Assembly: GCA_016874035.1 (NCBI GenBank)
Contig: VGVM01000005.1
Span: 1-64,000, forward strand
Direction: 5' to 3'
Source: Gemmatimonadota bacterium
GTDB lineage: Bacteria; Gemmatimonadota; Gemmatimonadetes; Gemmatimonadales; Gemmatimonadaceae
DNA length: 64,000 nucleotides
The position numbers and the translations under genes are program-made. Below, piece after piece: positions 54,092-62,612 of the stretch (its first letter is position 1; each line of letters starts with the position of its first letter). The notes under the pieces are model-generated. The model saw nothing but the letters and a program-made list of their open reading frames with translations. It ran no database searches and had not been told where the DNA came from.

Positions 54092-54880
54092 ATGAGCCAA
54101 CCAGACGTCAGAGCAACCGATGGAACGGTGACGAGCACCGTCGCCGACGGCATCGGTCTTGTCGAGTTCTTCCACCCCAAGGGGAACTCGCTCCCGGGCG
54201 CGCTGCTCCGGCTCCTCGCGACCACGATCGCCGAAACCGCGGCGAACCCGGCGGTTCGCGTGATCGGGCTCAGGAGCGGAGGCGAGGGCCCGTATTGCGC
54301 CGGCGCCTCGTTCGACGAACTCGTCGCGATCAATGACGCGGCGACCGGAAAGGAGTTCTTCCTGGGCTTTGCCCGCGTGACGCTCGCAATCGTGCGTTCG
54401 CGCGTGCCGGTCGTGACGCGCGTTCACGGGCGGGTGGCCGGCGGCGGGATCGGAATCGTGGCGGCGTCGGACTACGCGATCGCCACGCAGAAAGCGCAAC
54501 TCCGGCTGAGCGAGCTCGCCGTAGGGATCGGTCCGTTCGTCGTCGGTCCGGCGATCGAACGGCGCATCGGTCCAGGGGCGTACGCGGCGATGGCGCTGGA
54601 TGTCGAGTGGCGGAGTGCGGACTGGGCGCTGGCCCGCGACCTCTACGCGCAGGTGCACCCGGATGTCGCCGCCCTCGACGCGGCGTTCCATGCGATGCTC
54701 CAGGCACTTGCCGCGGCGAACCCGGACGCGACTTCGGGCATCAAGCGGGTCCTGACTCGCGGTACCGAAGGCTGGGAGCAGCTGCTCGACGAACGGGCAG
54801 CGATGAGCGGCTCGCTCGTCCTGTCCGAGCACACCCGCAAGGCGATCGCCGAGTTTCGTGAGCGGAACGCCAGCCGCTGA
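54092..54880 (+). CDS. Enoyl-CoA hydratase/isomerase family protein (possible PaaF role)
   Basis: 262 residues of the crotonase fold from ATG 54092. The oxyanion motifs are [15 protein letters not shown] and [16 protein letters not shown]. The usual catalytic Glu region reads [17 protein letters not shown], so one of the two hydratase acids may be present. Its divergence from paaA by 43 bp suggests it supplies the 2,3-dehydroadipyl-CoA hydratase step of PaaF, which is otherwise missing. That role is inference from position. Confidence 0.75.
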   Translation: MSQPDVRATDGTVTSTVADGIGLVEFFHPKGNSLPGALLRLLATTIAETAANPAVRVIGLRSGGEGPYCAGASFDELVAINDAATGKEFFLGFARVTLAIVRSRVPVVTRVHGRVAGGGIGIVAASDYAIATQKAQLRLSELAVGIGPFVVGPAIERRIGPGAYAAMALDVEWRSADWALARDLYAQVHPDVAALDAAFHAMLQALAAANPDATSGIKRVLTRGTEGWEQLLDERAAMSGSLVLSEHTRKAIAEFRERNASR

Positions 54881-54883
54881 TCG

Positions 54884-56125
54884 CTACGCCGCGGCCGGCT
54901 TCGGCTGACGCGGCGGGATGTTCTTCTCGATTCCGACGGTCAAGGAAATCGTCGCCAGCACGATCAGCGCGCCGGTGTAGAACGGCACACCACGGCCCAG
55001 GTGATCGTACGCGAAGCCGGCGTAGAGTGGACCGAGCACGCGGCCAACGCCCCCGAACGTCTGTTGCACGCCCATGTACAGGCCGCGCTCATGCGCTGGC
55101 ACCACTCGCGACAGGAGGCCCGTCACGCACGGGAACGTGAACGCGGCGCCGAGCGGTACGAATGCCACCGCGACGGCGAGCAGCGGCACGTTCGGCGCGA
55201 TCGCCATGCCGGCGAGACCGGCCGCGAGGAAGACCATCCCGATGCGCGACAGCTTGGGTTCCCCGAACGTGTCCACGAGCTTGCCGAGGAAGACCGCTCG
55301 CGTGACGAACGAGATGATCCCCACATACGCGAAGAAGTAGCCGATCGTCTTCTCGGTCACGCCGAACTTCCACGCGAGGAACAGCGCAAGGATCGTCGTC
55401 ATGCCCTGAAACGACCCCATCGTGATGCCGTAGATCCAGATCAGGCGCGAGGCCGACTCACCGCTGTGGCTCACGACGCGTTGCACCGCATCGCGCGGCT
55501 TTTGCACCTTGGGGCGGTCGTTGACGTGCTTGCCCGCGAACTCGTTCGATTCGACCAGGTATCGCCACGCGAACGCCATGTTGATCGCCGTGATCACGGC
55601 TGCAACCAATCCGGGCCCCTTGGCGCCCATACTCATCGCCCAGGCGCCGATCGCGGGGCCGATCGCGACGCCGGCGTTCGTCGCGGCGGACAACCAGCCG
55701 AGCGCCTTGGCTCGGTCCTCGGGCTTCGTCGCATCGGCAACGTAGGCCTGGATCACGCCCACGGTGCCGCCCCCCGCGCCCTGCACGATCCGGCAGAGGA
55801 ACAACAGCTCGAGCGACGTGGAGAATGCGAACACGACGAACGCAGCGGCCGAACTCGCCAAGGCGATCATCAGGGTGGGCCGGCGCCCGACCCGATCCGA
55901 AAACCGTCCCCAGTACGGCGAGCTCACGAGCTGGGTGACGGAGAACATCATCACCATGAGCGACACGACGGCACCTTCGCCGCCGAGTCCGATCGAATCG
56001 AGGAATGTCCAGAGCGGGCCGTGCCCCAGGACGCGCTGGGCATAGAACGGCACCAGCGGGAACACGATGAGGTTGCCCATCATGTCCACGAACGCGGTGA
56101 CCATCAGCACGACCAACCGACCCAC
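54884..56125 (-). CDS. MFS transporter, TetA/DHA1-like
   Basis: 413 residues with 12 predicted helices. The loop 2-3 signature is WGRFSDRVGRRPTL, typical of the major facilitator superfamily. RIVQGAGGGTVGVIQAYVAD is the helix-5 region of the drug/H+ antiporter group. The closest general match is tetracycline-resistance-type or sugar-efflux transporters. Substrate is not evident. It is convergent with the hydratase gene, 3 bp away. Confidence 0.83.
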   Translation of the reverse strand: MGRLVVLMVTAFVDMMGNLIVFPLVPFYAQRVLGHGPLWTFLDSIGLGGEGAVVSLMVMMFSVTQLVSSPYWGRFSDRVGRRPTLMIALASSAAAFVVFAFSTSLELLFLCRIVQGAGGGTVGVIQAYVADATKPEDRAKALGWLSAATNAGVAIGPAIGAWAMSMGAKGPGLVAAVITAINMAFAWRYLVESNEFAGKHVNDRPKVQKPRDAVQRVVSHSGESASRLIWIYGITMGSFQGMTTILALFLAWKFGVTEKTIGYFFAYVGIISFVTRAVFLGKLVDTFGEPKLSRIGMVFLAAGLAGMAIAPNVPLLAVAVAFVPLGAAFTFPCVTGLLSRVVPAHERGLYMGVQQTFGGVGRVLGPLYAGFAYDHLGRGVPFYTGALIVLATISLTVGIEKNIPPRQPKPAAA

Positions 56126-56157
56126 TACGCCGACCTCTTGCGGAAGAGACTGGGAGT

Positions 56158-57033
56158 TTAGTCGGCTGCGCGGCCGAGCGCGGCGGGCGGCGTACTCCTG
56201 CCCACGACTCCCGCGACGGCGACGATCGTGAGGACGTACGGGATCATCGCGACGAACTGTGACGGAATCAGCTGCGCGCCCTGCAGCTGGATTTGCAGCG
56301 TCTCAGCGGCGGCGAACAGCAGGCACGCGATACCGGCGCGCTTGGGGTCCCAGCGCCCGAAGATCACTGCGGCCAGCGCGATGAACCCGCGGCCGGCGGT
56401 CATCGAGTCCGTGAACTGGTGTTGATCGAGCGTCAGGTACACGCCACCGAGCGATGCCAACGCGCCTGACCCGATCACGGCGGCATAGCGCACGGCGCTC
56501 ACGCGGATGCCCAGGCTCTCGGCCGCCGCCGGATGCTCGCCGACCGCGCGCGCCCGGAGACCAAACGTCGTCCGGTAGATCACGACACCGAGCACGGGCA
56601 TCGTCAGGATGCCGAGCCAGACCAGCGGATTGGCCGCGAGCGCCCATGCGCCCGCGCCTTCGCCGCCGAATCCCGCGACGCGGGGCGAGTTCGAGCTCGA
56701 GTCGAACGCCAGCTGCAGGAAGAAGCGCGTGATCCCGACGACAAACAGGTTGATCGCCACGCCCGTGACGATCTGGTCCGCGCGGAAGCGAATGGTGCAC
56801 AGGGCGTGCAGGGAACCGAGCAGCGCACCGCATGCGACGCCGGCCGCGAGTCCCGCCCAGGCGCTGCCGGTGACGTGGGCGCCGATCGCAGCGCCGAACG
56901 CACCGCCGAGCATGTAGCCCTCGAGCGAAAGGCTGACGATGCCCGCGCGTTCCGCCAGCACGCCGCCGCCCGCCGCGAAGAGGTACGGCACGGCGATGCG
57001 GATCGCCTGGGAGAGGAAGAGCAGGAGGGTCAT
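56158..57033 (-). CDS. Nucleoside-type ABC transporter permease (second subunit)
   Basis: 291 residues with about 8-10 helices of the BPD_transp_2 family. FAAGGGVLAERAGIVSLSLEGYMLGGA is the diagnostic N-terminal segment, corresponding to YufQ/NupQ and RbsC-like permeases of BMP systems. It ends the four-gene operon and overlaps the preceding permease by 4 nt. Confidence 0.87.
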   Translation of the reverse strand: MTLLLFLSQAIRIAVPYLFAAGGGVLAERAGIVSLSLEGYMLGGAFGAAIGAHVTGSAWAGLAAGVACGALLGSLHALCTIRFRADQIVTGVAINLFVVGITRFFLQLAFDSSSNSPRVAGFGGEGAGAWALAANPLVWLGILTMPVLGVVIYRTTFGLRARAVGEHPAAAESLGIRVSAVRYAAVIGSGALASLGGVYLTLDQHQFTDSMTAGRGFIALAAVIFGRWDPKRAGIACLLFAAAETLQIQLQGAQLIPSQFVAMIPYVLTIVAVAGVVGRSTPPAALGRAAD

Positions 57034-58106
57034 GACGCCTCCGCCGCCCGCCGCTTGCCGGCCGCGGCGCGTACCAAGGCGCGAACCTCAGGCACGCTCG
57101 CGGCCACGGCGAGGATCACGATCCCCTGCAGCACTTCGACCATCTGCTTGGGAACCATCGCGTTGATCGCGAGGCCGCCCTGAGAGAGTGTCGCGAAGAA
57201 CAGCGCCGCGATCGCCACGCCGAGCGGATGGTTGCGCCCCACCAGTGCCACGGCGATCCCGAGGAAGCCCGCGCCGCCGGCGAAGCCGTCTTCGTAGTAG
57301 CCCTTGTACCCGAGCACGAAGTTCACGCCGCCGATCCCGGCGATCGCGCCGGAGAGGATCATCGCGTTGCGCCAGACGCGCCCGACCTGCACGCCGCCGT
57401 ACTCCGCGGCTCCGGGTTGCAGGCCAACCGCCCGCCATTCGAAGCCCGCACGGGTGCGGAACAGGAACCACGCGACGGCGCCGATCGTCGCGCCGGCGAT
57501 CAGCACCGTCCAATTCGCGGCCGACCCGTGGAACGCCGCGATCGAATCGGCGAGTCGCGGGACGGCGCCCGCGTTGATCGACGGCGTGTGCAGAGTCTCG
57601 GGCACGTGCAGGTGCGCCGACACGATGTAGTTGAGCACGGCGAGCACGATGAAGTTCATCATGATCGTCACGATGACTTCGTGCGCCCCGAACTTCGCGC
57701 GCAGGACGCCCGGGACCGCGCCGGTGATGCCACCGGCCACCGCCGCGCCAGCAACGCAGAGCGCGACGGCGAGCAGCATCGGGGTGCCGGCGGGCAGCGC
57801 GAGCCCGACCAATCCGGCCGCAAACCCGCCCGCCGCGAGCTGTCCTTCCGCGCCGATGTTGAACAGCCCCACGCGCAGCGTGAGTGCCACCGCCAATCCG
57901 GTGAACGCGAGCGCCGTCGCCTTGTACAACACCTGCCCGATCCCGTACGCGTTGCCCCAGGTGCCCTCGAGCATCAACCGCCAGACCGCGCCCGGTGCTT
58001 CGCCGTAGGTCAGGATGAGGAGGTCGCCGGCGACCAGCGCAACCGCCAGCGCGACCAGCGGCGGCAGCAGGGCCTCCTCGAGTGCGGTGCGACGTTCCGG
58101 CGTCAT
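57030..58106 (-). CDS. Nucleoside-type ABC transporter permease (first subunit)
   Basis: 358 residues with about 9-10 helices. TGLAVALTLRVGLFNIGAEGQLAAGGFAAG is the family signature region (residues near 72-100). It pairs with the following permease to form the membrane channel, as YufP/NupP does. It overlaps the ATPase gene by 4 nt. Confidence 0.87.
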   Translation of the reverse strand: MTPERRTALEEALLPPLVALAVALVAGDLLILTYGEAPGAVWRLMLEGTWGNAYGIGQVLYKATALAFTGLAVALTLRVGLFNIGAEGQLAAGGFAAGLVGLALPAGTPMLLAVALCVAGAAVAGGITGAVPGVLRAKFGAHEVIVTIMMNFIVLAVLNYIVSAHLHVPETLHTPSINAGAVPRLADSIAAFHGSAANWTVLIAGATIGAVAWFLFRTRAGFEWRAVGLQPGAAEYGGVQVGRVWRNAMILSGAIAGIGGVNFVLGYKGYYEDGFAGGAGFLGIAVALVGRNHPLGVAIAALFFATLSQGGLAINAMVPKQMVEVLQGIVILAVAASVPEVRALVRAAAGKRRAAEAS

Positions 58107-59653
58107 GCCGCTGCCCCGTCACGGCGAGCGCCGGTCATGAACGGTCCGAGCACCTCTTCGGTCGCATCGGCTCGCGCAAACTCGGTGACGATCCGCCCGC
58201 CGTACATCACGGCGATGCGATCCGAGAGCGTCAGGATCTCACGCAGCTCGGCGGAGACGAGGAGGATCGCCTTGCCGGCGTTCCGCGCCTTCCGGAGCGC
58301 GTCATGGATGAACTCGATGGCGCCGACGTCCACCCCACGCGTCGGCTGGGCGGCGACGAGTACCGAGAACTCGCGCGACAACTCGCGCGCGATGACCACC
58401 TTCTGCTGGTTGCCGCCCGAAAGGCCACGTACGGCGAGGGCAGGGTCCGTCGGCCGGATATCGAACGCGCGGACCTGCTGCTCCGCGTTCGCGCGGATCT
58501 TCGCCCGGTCGAGCTGCGCGCCGGTCGAGAAGCGGTGCTGCAACCCGAGGATCAGGTTCTCGGCGATCGAGTAGTCGAGGATGAGGCCGCGGTGGTGCCG
58601 ATCTTCCGGGATGTGCGCGAGGCCGGCATCGGCGCGTGCGCGCACGCTGGCGCGCGTCAAGTCGGCGCCGCCCAGCCGCAGGCTCCCGCCCTCGGCCGCG
58701 CGAAACCCGACGATTGCATCGAGGAGTTCAGACTGTCCGTTCCCCTCGACGCCGGCGATGCCGAGGATCTCGCCCGGACGAACGGCAAGCGATACCTCGT
58801 TGACGGCGCGCGCTACGCGCGCGCCGCGCACGGTCAGGTTCCGGATCTCGAGTGCGGGCGCGGTATCGGCGGATACCTGCGCTGCGCTCGACTGCACCGC
58901 GAGGCTAACATCGCGCCCGACCATGGCCCGTGCGACACCCTCGGGCGTGGATTCCTTCGTGACCATGCGTGCGACCGTCGCGCCCTGCCGCATCACGGTG
59001 ATGCGGTCAGTCACCGCCATGATCTCGTCGAGCTTGTGCGTGATCAACACGATCGTCGTGCCCTGATCCCGCACGCGACGCAGCACGCGCCAGAGATCCG
59101 CCACCTCGGGCGGCGACAGCACGGCCGTGGGTTCGTCCAGCAGCAGGATTCGCGCACCGCGGTAGAGCGTCTTGAGGATCTCGACTCGCTGCGCCTCCCC
59201 GACCGAGAGGTCGGCGACCAGGCGGTTCGCGTCAACCGCGAGCCCGCTGCTGGCGACCAGCGACTCGACATCGCGGATCGCCTGCGCGCGGTCGAACATG
59301 GCGCGTCCGCCGGGCTCGCGGCCGAGCACGACGTTCTCGGCCACGCTGAGCGTCGGGACCAGCATGAAGTGCTGGTGGACCATGCCCACGCCCGCGCGGA
59401 TCGCTTCCGCCGTGGACCAGCCGGTGACATCGCGACCGTTCACTTCGATCGTGCCGCGATCCGGCGGCTGCAGGCCGCTCACGATCTTCATGAGTGTGGA
59501 CTTGCCCGCGCCGTTCTCGCCCACGAGCGCGTTGATTTCGTTGCGCACGACCTCGAGGTCAGCGGCACGATTGGCGTGCACCGCGCCAAACCACTTGTCC
59601 ACCGCGCGAATGCGGATGGCGAGGTCGCCGGTGCCCGTCGTGGCGGCGGTCAT
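58103..59653 (-). CDS. Nucleoside-type ABC transporter ATP-binding protein (two ATPase domains)
   Basis: 516 residues with two nucleotide-binding domains, as in YufO/NupO and RbsA. The first has Walker A GENGAGKST, signature LSVGEAQRVEIL and Walker B ILLLDEPT. The second has the degenerate GVEGNGQSE, signature LSGGNQQKVVIAREL and VLVAAQPT. The second Walker A lacks the lysine, usual for this group. It powers uptake of the ligand bound by the BMP-family lipoprotein. Confidence 0.9.
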   Translation of the reverse strand: MTAATTGTGDLAIRIRAVDKWFGAVHANRAADLEVVRNEINALVGENGAGKSTLMKIVSGLQPPDRGTIEVNGRDVTGWSTAEAIRAGVGMVHQHFMLVPTLSVAENVVLGREPGGRAMFDRAQAIRDVESLVASSGLAVDANRLVADLSVGEAQRVEILKTLYRGARILLLDEPTAVLSPPEVADLWRVLRRVRDQGTTIVLITHKLDEIMAVTDRITVMRQGATVARMVTKESTPEGVARAMVGRDVSLAVQSSAAQVSADTAPALEIRNLTVRGARVARAVNEVSLAVRPGEILGIAGVEGNGQSELLDAIVGFRAAEGGSLRLGGADLTRASVRARADAGLAHIPEDRHHRGLILDYSIAENLILGLQHRFSTGAQLDRAKIRANAEQQVRAFDIRPTDPALAVRGLSGGNQQKVVIARELSREFSVLVAAQPTRGVDVGAIEFIHDALRKARNAGKAILLVSAELREILTLSDRIAVMYGGRIVTEFARADATEEVLGPFMTGARRDGAAA

Positions 59654-60687
59654 CGGGTGGCCGGCACCTGGATGCGGCCCGCGACGATCTCCGCCTTGAG
59701 CGCCTCGAGCCGCGCGCGGATCGCATCGGGAATCAGGGCCCGGTTGTTGTCATCATAGACGTATCCAACGCCGTTTTCGGCGAGCCCGAACTGGAAGATC
59801 CCGCCGGCGAACCGCCCGTCCTTCACCCGGGCGATCGCATCGTAAACGGCATTGTCCACACCCTTCACCATGGACGTGAGGACGAAACCCGGCGCCTCGT
59901 TGTACTGATCGGCGTCCACGCCGATCCCCAGCTTGCCGAGCGTGCGCGCCGCCTCGAATACGCCGAGCCCGGTGGAGCCCGACGCGTGATAGATCACGTT
60001 GACGCCCTGCTGGTACTGCGAGAGCGCGAGCTCCTTGCCCTTGCCCGGATTGCGGAACGCTTCCGGCGTCACGCCGGCGTATTGCGCGATGACTTCGCAA
60101 TCGCCGCACACGGCCATCGCCCCTGCGCGGTAGCCCGCCTCGAACTTATGGATCAGCGGCGAATCCATGCCGCCGACGAACCCGAGCTTCTTGGAGTTGC
60201 CCACCAGCGCGGCGAGCGCACCGACCAGGAACGAACCCTGCTCCTCACGGAACTTGAGCGCGGCCAGGTTCGCCGGTGGCGGCACCGGATTTCCGGCGCT
60301 GTCCACGGAGACGGCGAAGTCCACGCCGGCAAATGCCACATTCGGGTATTCACGCGCCAGCTGGGTCAGGTCGTCCGTGAAGATGAACCCGACGCCGATG
60401 ACGAGTTTCATGCCCTCGGCGGCGAGCATCCGAAGCCCGGCCTCGCGGTCCGAGCCTTCTCCGGGCTCCACGAACCGGATGCGCGCGCCCAGGTCGCGCA
60501 TCGCGCGTTCCGCGCCGGCGTACGCACCGTCGTTGAACGACTTGTCGCCTCGCCCGCCAAGGTCGAACACGACGCCGATGTCCAGGCCTCCGCCCGTCGC
60601 CGCCACGGCGGCGCCACTTGGCCGCACGAACGACAGGGCGATGTGCACCGCCAGGAGCCCGCCAAGCAGGCCGAGGAGTTTCCGCAT
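59650..60687 (-). CDS. BMP-family ABC transporter substrate-binding protein
   Basis: 345 residues. The signal peptide (MRKLLGLLGGLLAVHIALSF) has no lipobox Cys, so it is probably a soluble periplasmic protein. The BMP/PnrA domain is recognised by IGVVFDLGGRGDKSFNDGAYAG and LVIGVGFIFTDDLTQLA, plus FVGGMDSPLIHKFEAGYRAG. Relatives bind purine nucleosides, so nucleoside import is the likely role. It is the first gene of the operon; the other three follow with 4-nt overlaps. Confidence 0.88.
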   Translation of the reverse strand: MRKLLGLLGGLLAVHIALSFVRPSGAAVAATGGGLDIGVVFDLGGRGDKSFNDGAYAGAERAMRDLGARIRFVEPGEGSDREAGLRMLAAEGMKLVIGVGFIFTDDLTQLAREYPNVAFAGVDFAVSVDSAGNPVPPPANLAALKFREEQGSFLVGALAALVGNSKKLGFVGGMDSPLIHKFEAGYRAGAMAVCGDCEVIAQYAGVTPEAFRNPGKGKELALSQYQQGVNVIYHASGSTGLGVFEAARTLGKLGIGVDADQYNEAPGFVLTSMVKGVDNAVYDAIARVKDGRFAGGIFQFGLAENGVGYVYDDNNRALIPDAIRARLEALKAEIVAGRIQVPATR

Positions 60688-60745
60688 GGGCGCAGTAGAT
60701 TCGCTCGCGGCGCTCGCCGGGGCAAGCATCGGGTAAATTCCGCGC

Positions 60746-61783
60746 ATGCACCAGCGCACCGGCCGACCCGTCGCCACCGCAAGGGCCGCATCGTTGGCGG
60801 CGGTTGTGTCGCTTCTGGCACTCGGCTGCGCCACCGGCGCCGATGGCGCGCTCGGCGACTCGTCCGGCGCGGTTCCGATCGTGATCCCGCGGCCGTCGTT
60901 CACGCTCATGGCCACGGACGGCGCGCCGTATGACTTCGCCGCCCGCACGGCAGGGAAGTTCACGTTCGTCGAGTTTGGCTACACGAATTGTCCCGATGTC
61001 TGCCCGATCCACCTGGCCAACCTGTCGGCGGTGCTGGCCAACCTGACTCCGACTGAGCGCGCGCGGACCGCGGTGGTCTTCATCTCCGTGGATCCCGACC
61101 GCGATTCGCTCGCGGCGCTCCGGCAGTACGTCGGCGCATTCGACAAGTCGTTCGTCGGGCTCCGCGGCACCCAGGACGAGGTGAACGCGATCCTCGCGAA
61201 GTTCAACTTCGGGCCGGCGATGATCACGACGGATTCGACCGGCGCGACCTTCGTGAGCCACGCGTCGCCGGTCGTCCTCTTCACGCCGAACGACACGGCG
61301 CACGCGATGTACCCGTTCGGGACGCGGCAGGCGGACTGGGCGCGCGACCTGGCGCGGCTGCTCAAGGAGTACCCAGCCGCAGCGCCAACGGCGAGCGTGT
61401 CACGCGCCTACGTGGTTGCCGCGGCCGCGGCACCGTCGGCGGTGTACTTCGAGCTCGAGTCGTCGGTGCCTGACACGATTGTCGCCCTGACGGTGGACGG
61501 ATTCGGCTCGGCGATGCTGCACGAGACCTCACTCAGCGCTGCCACGGCGTCCATGGCGATGCGCGACCGCATCCCGGTTCCGGCCGGTATCACGCGTTTC
61601 GCACCCGGTGGCCTGCACGGGATGGTCTCCGGCTCGGCCGAGCGGTCGATGCCGTCGCGCGGGAGCGCGATCGGGGTAACGGTCGTCCTCGCGCGCGGTG
61701 GCGCGATCCGGGCGCAGGGAAACGTGATCGCCTTTACTGACGTGGACACGGCTACCGCACTGCGCGGATCCGCGCGGCGCTAG
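60746..61783 (+). CDS. Sco-type copper chaperone fused to a PCuAC domain, lipoprotein
   Basis: 345 residues. A lipobox (LLALGC, Cys28) anchors it outside the cytosol. Residues 45-205 are a Sco1/SenC thioredoxin fold with copper ligands Cys82 and Cys86 (NCPDVCP) and His172 (FVSHASP). Residues 220-335 are a PCu(A)C domain with His259, Met270, His291 and Met293 in the H-x10-M-x20-H-x-M arrangement (APGGLHGM). Both modules load copper into the CuA site of cytochrome oxidase. The CtaG gene follows within 10 bp. Confidence 0.85.
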   Translation: MHQRTGRPVATARAASLAAVVSLLALGCATGADGALGDSSGAVPIVIPRPSFTLMATDGAPYDFAARTAGKFTFVEFGYTNCPDVCPIHLANLSAVLANLTPTERARTAVVFISVDPDRDSLAALRQYVGAFDKSFVGLRGTQDEVNAILAKFNFGPAMITTDSTGATFVSHASPVVLFTPNDTAHAMYPFGTRQADWARDLARLLKEYPAAAPTASVSRAYVVAAAAAPSAVYFELESSVPDTIVALTVDGFGSAMLHETSLSAATASMAMRDRIPVPAGITRFAPGGLHGMVSGSAERSMPSRGSAIGVTVVLARGGAIRAQGNVIAFTDVDTATALRGSARR

Positions 61784-61792
61784 GACTCTCTC

Positions 61793-62611
61793 ATGCAATG
61801 GTGGTGTACGGCGACGGGTGAGGTGTGGACATGGACGTGGCGCGCCTACCCGGGCGTGTGGCTGTTCGTCGCGCTGGTCGCGGTGGTATTCCGGCGGTTT
61901 GTCGCCGGACCGGGGAGCTGGTCCCGCGCGCCGCGTGCCGAGCGCCTCATGTTCGTCGCGGGCATCGTGTCGCTCTGGCTTTCGCTCGACTGGCCGCTCG
62001 GCCCGATCGCGGCGGGCTACCTCACGTCGGCGCATGCGCTGCAGTTCCTGATCGTGACGATGATCTCCGCGCCGCTCATCCTGCTCGGCTCCCGTACGGG
62101 GACGGAGACTCGGCTGGCGTCGCTCGCGCCTGCGGCGGAAGGCGAGGGATCGCGCGGCAGTGCTGCGGTCCTGCTGTTTCACCCGATCTTCGCGGCGATC
62201 CTCTTCAATATCGTCGTGGCCGGGACGCATGTCCCCGGCGTCGTGGACGACCTGATGCCGACGGTCGCCGGCGCGTTCTTCGTGGACTTCGCCTGGCTCG
62301 TCGGTGCACTGGTCTTCTGGTGGCCGGTCATCATGCCGGTGCCGCAGTATCGACATTTCGGCGTCCCGATGAAGATCCTCTATCTCCTCGTCGGCACGTT
62401 GTTCCATACCGTGATCGGCATGGTGATGCTCTCGGCCTCGATGCCGATGTACGGCGTCTATGAACTGGCGCCGCCGGTCTTCGCGATCCACCCGAAGGCG
62501 GACCAGCAGCTGGCCGGCGGGATCATGGAACTCGGCGTGTTCCTCGCGATCGTGATCGGGTGCGGCGTGTTGTTCTTCCGCTGGGCGGAAGCCGACGAGA
62601 AGGGTCGCTAG
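61793..62611 (+). CDS. ctaG: Cytochrome c oxidase assembly factor CtaG (caa3 type)
   Basis: 272 residues with about 7 predicted helices of the CtaG_Bsu/DUF1404-like family. Conserved segments include YLTSAHALQFLIVTMISAPL, LLFHPIFAAILFNIVV and LVFWWPVIMPVPQYRH. It supports insertion of copper into caa3-type oxidase. It is co-transcribed with the Sco-PCuAC gene. Confidence 0.85.
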   Translation: MQWWCTATGEVWTWTWRAYPGVWLFVALVAVVFRRFVAGPGSWSRAPRAERLMFVAGIVSLWLSLDWPLGPIAAGYLTSAHALQFLIVTMISAPLILLGSRTGTETRLASLAPAAEGEGSRGSAAVLLFHPIFAAILFNIVVAGTHVPGVVDDLMPTVAGAFFVDFAWLVGALVFWWPVIMPVPQYRHFGVPMKILYLLVGTLFHTVIGMVMLSASMPMYGVYELAPPVFAIHPKADQQLAGGIMELGVFLAIVIGCGVLFFRWAEADEKGR

Positions 62612-62612
62612 C

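Noticed and set aside
39969-54880. Foreign genomic island covering the paa region
   Set aside because: Base composition and codon use look like the rest of the window and no mobility genes flank it.
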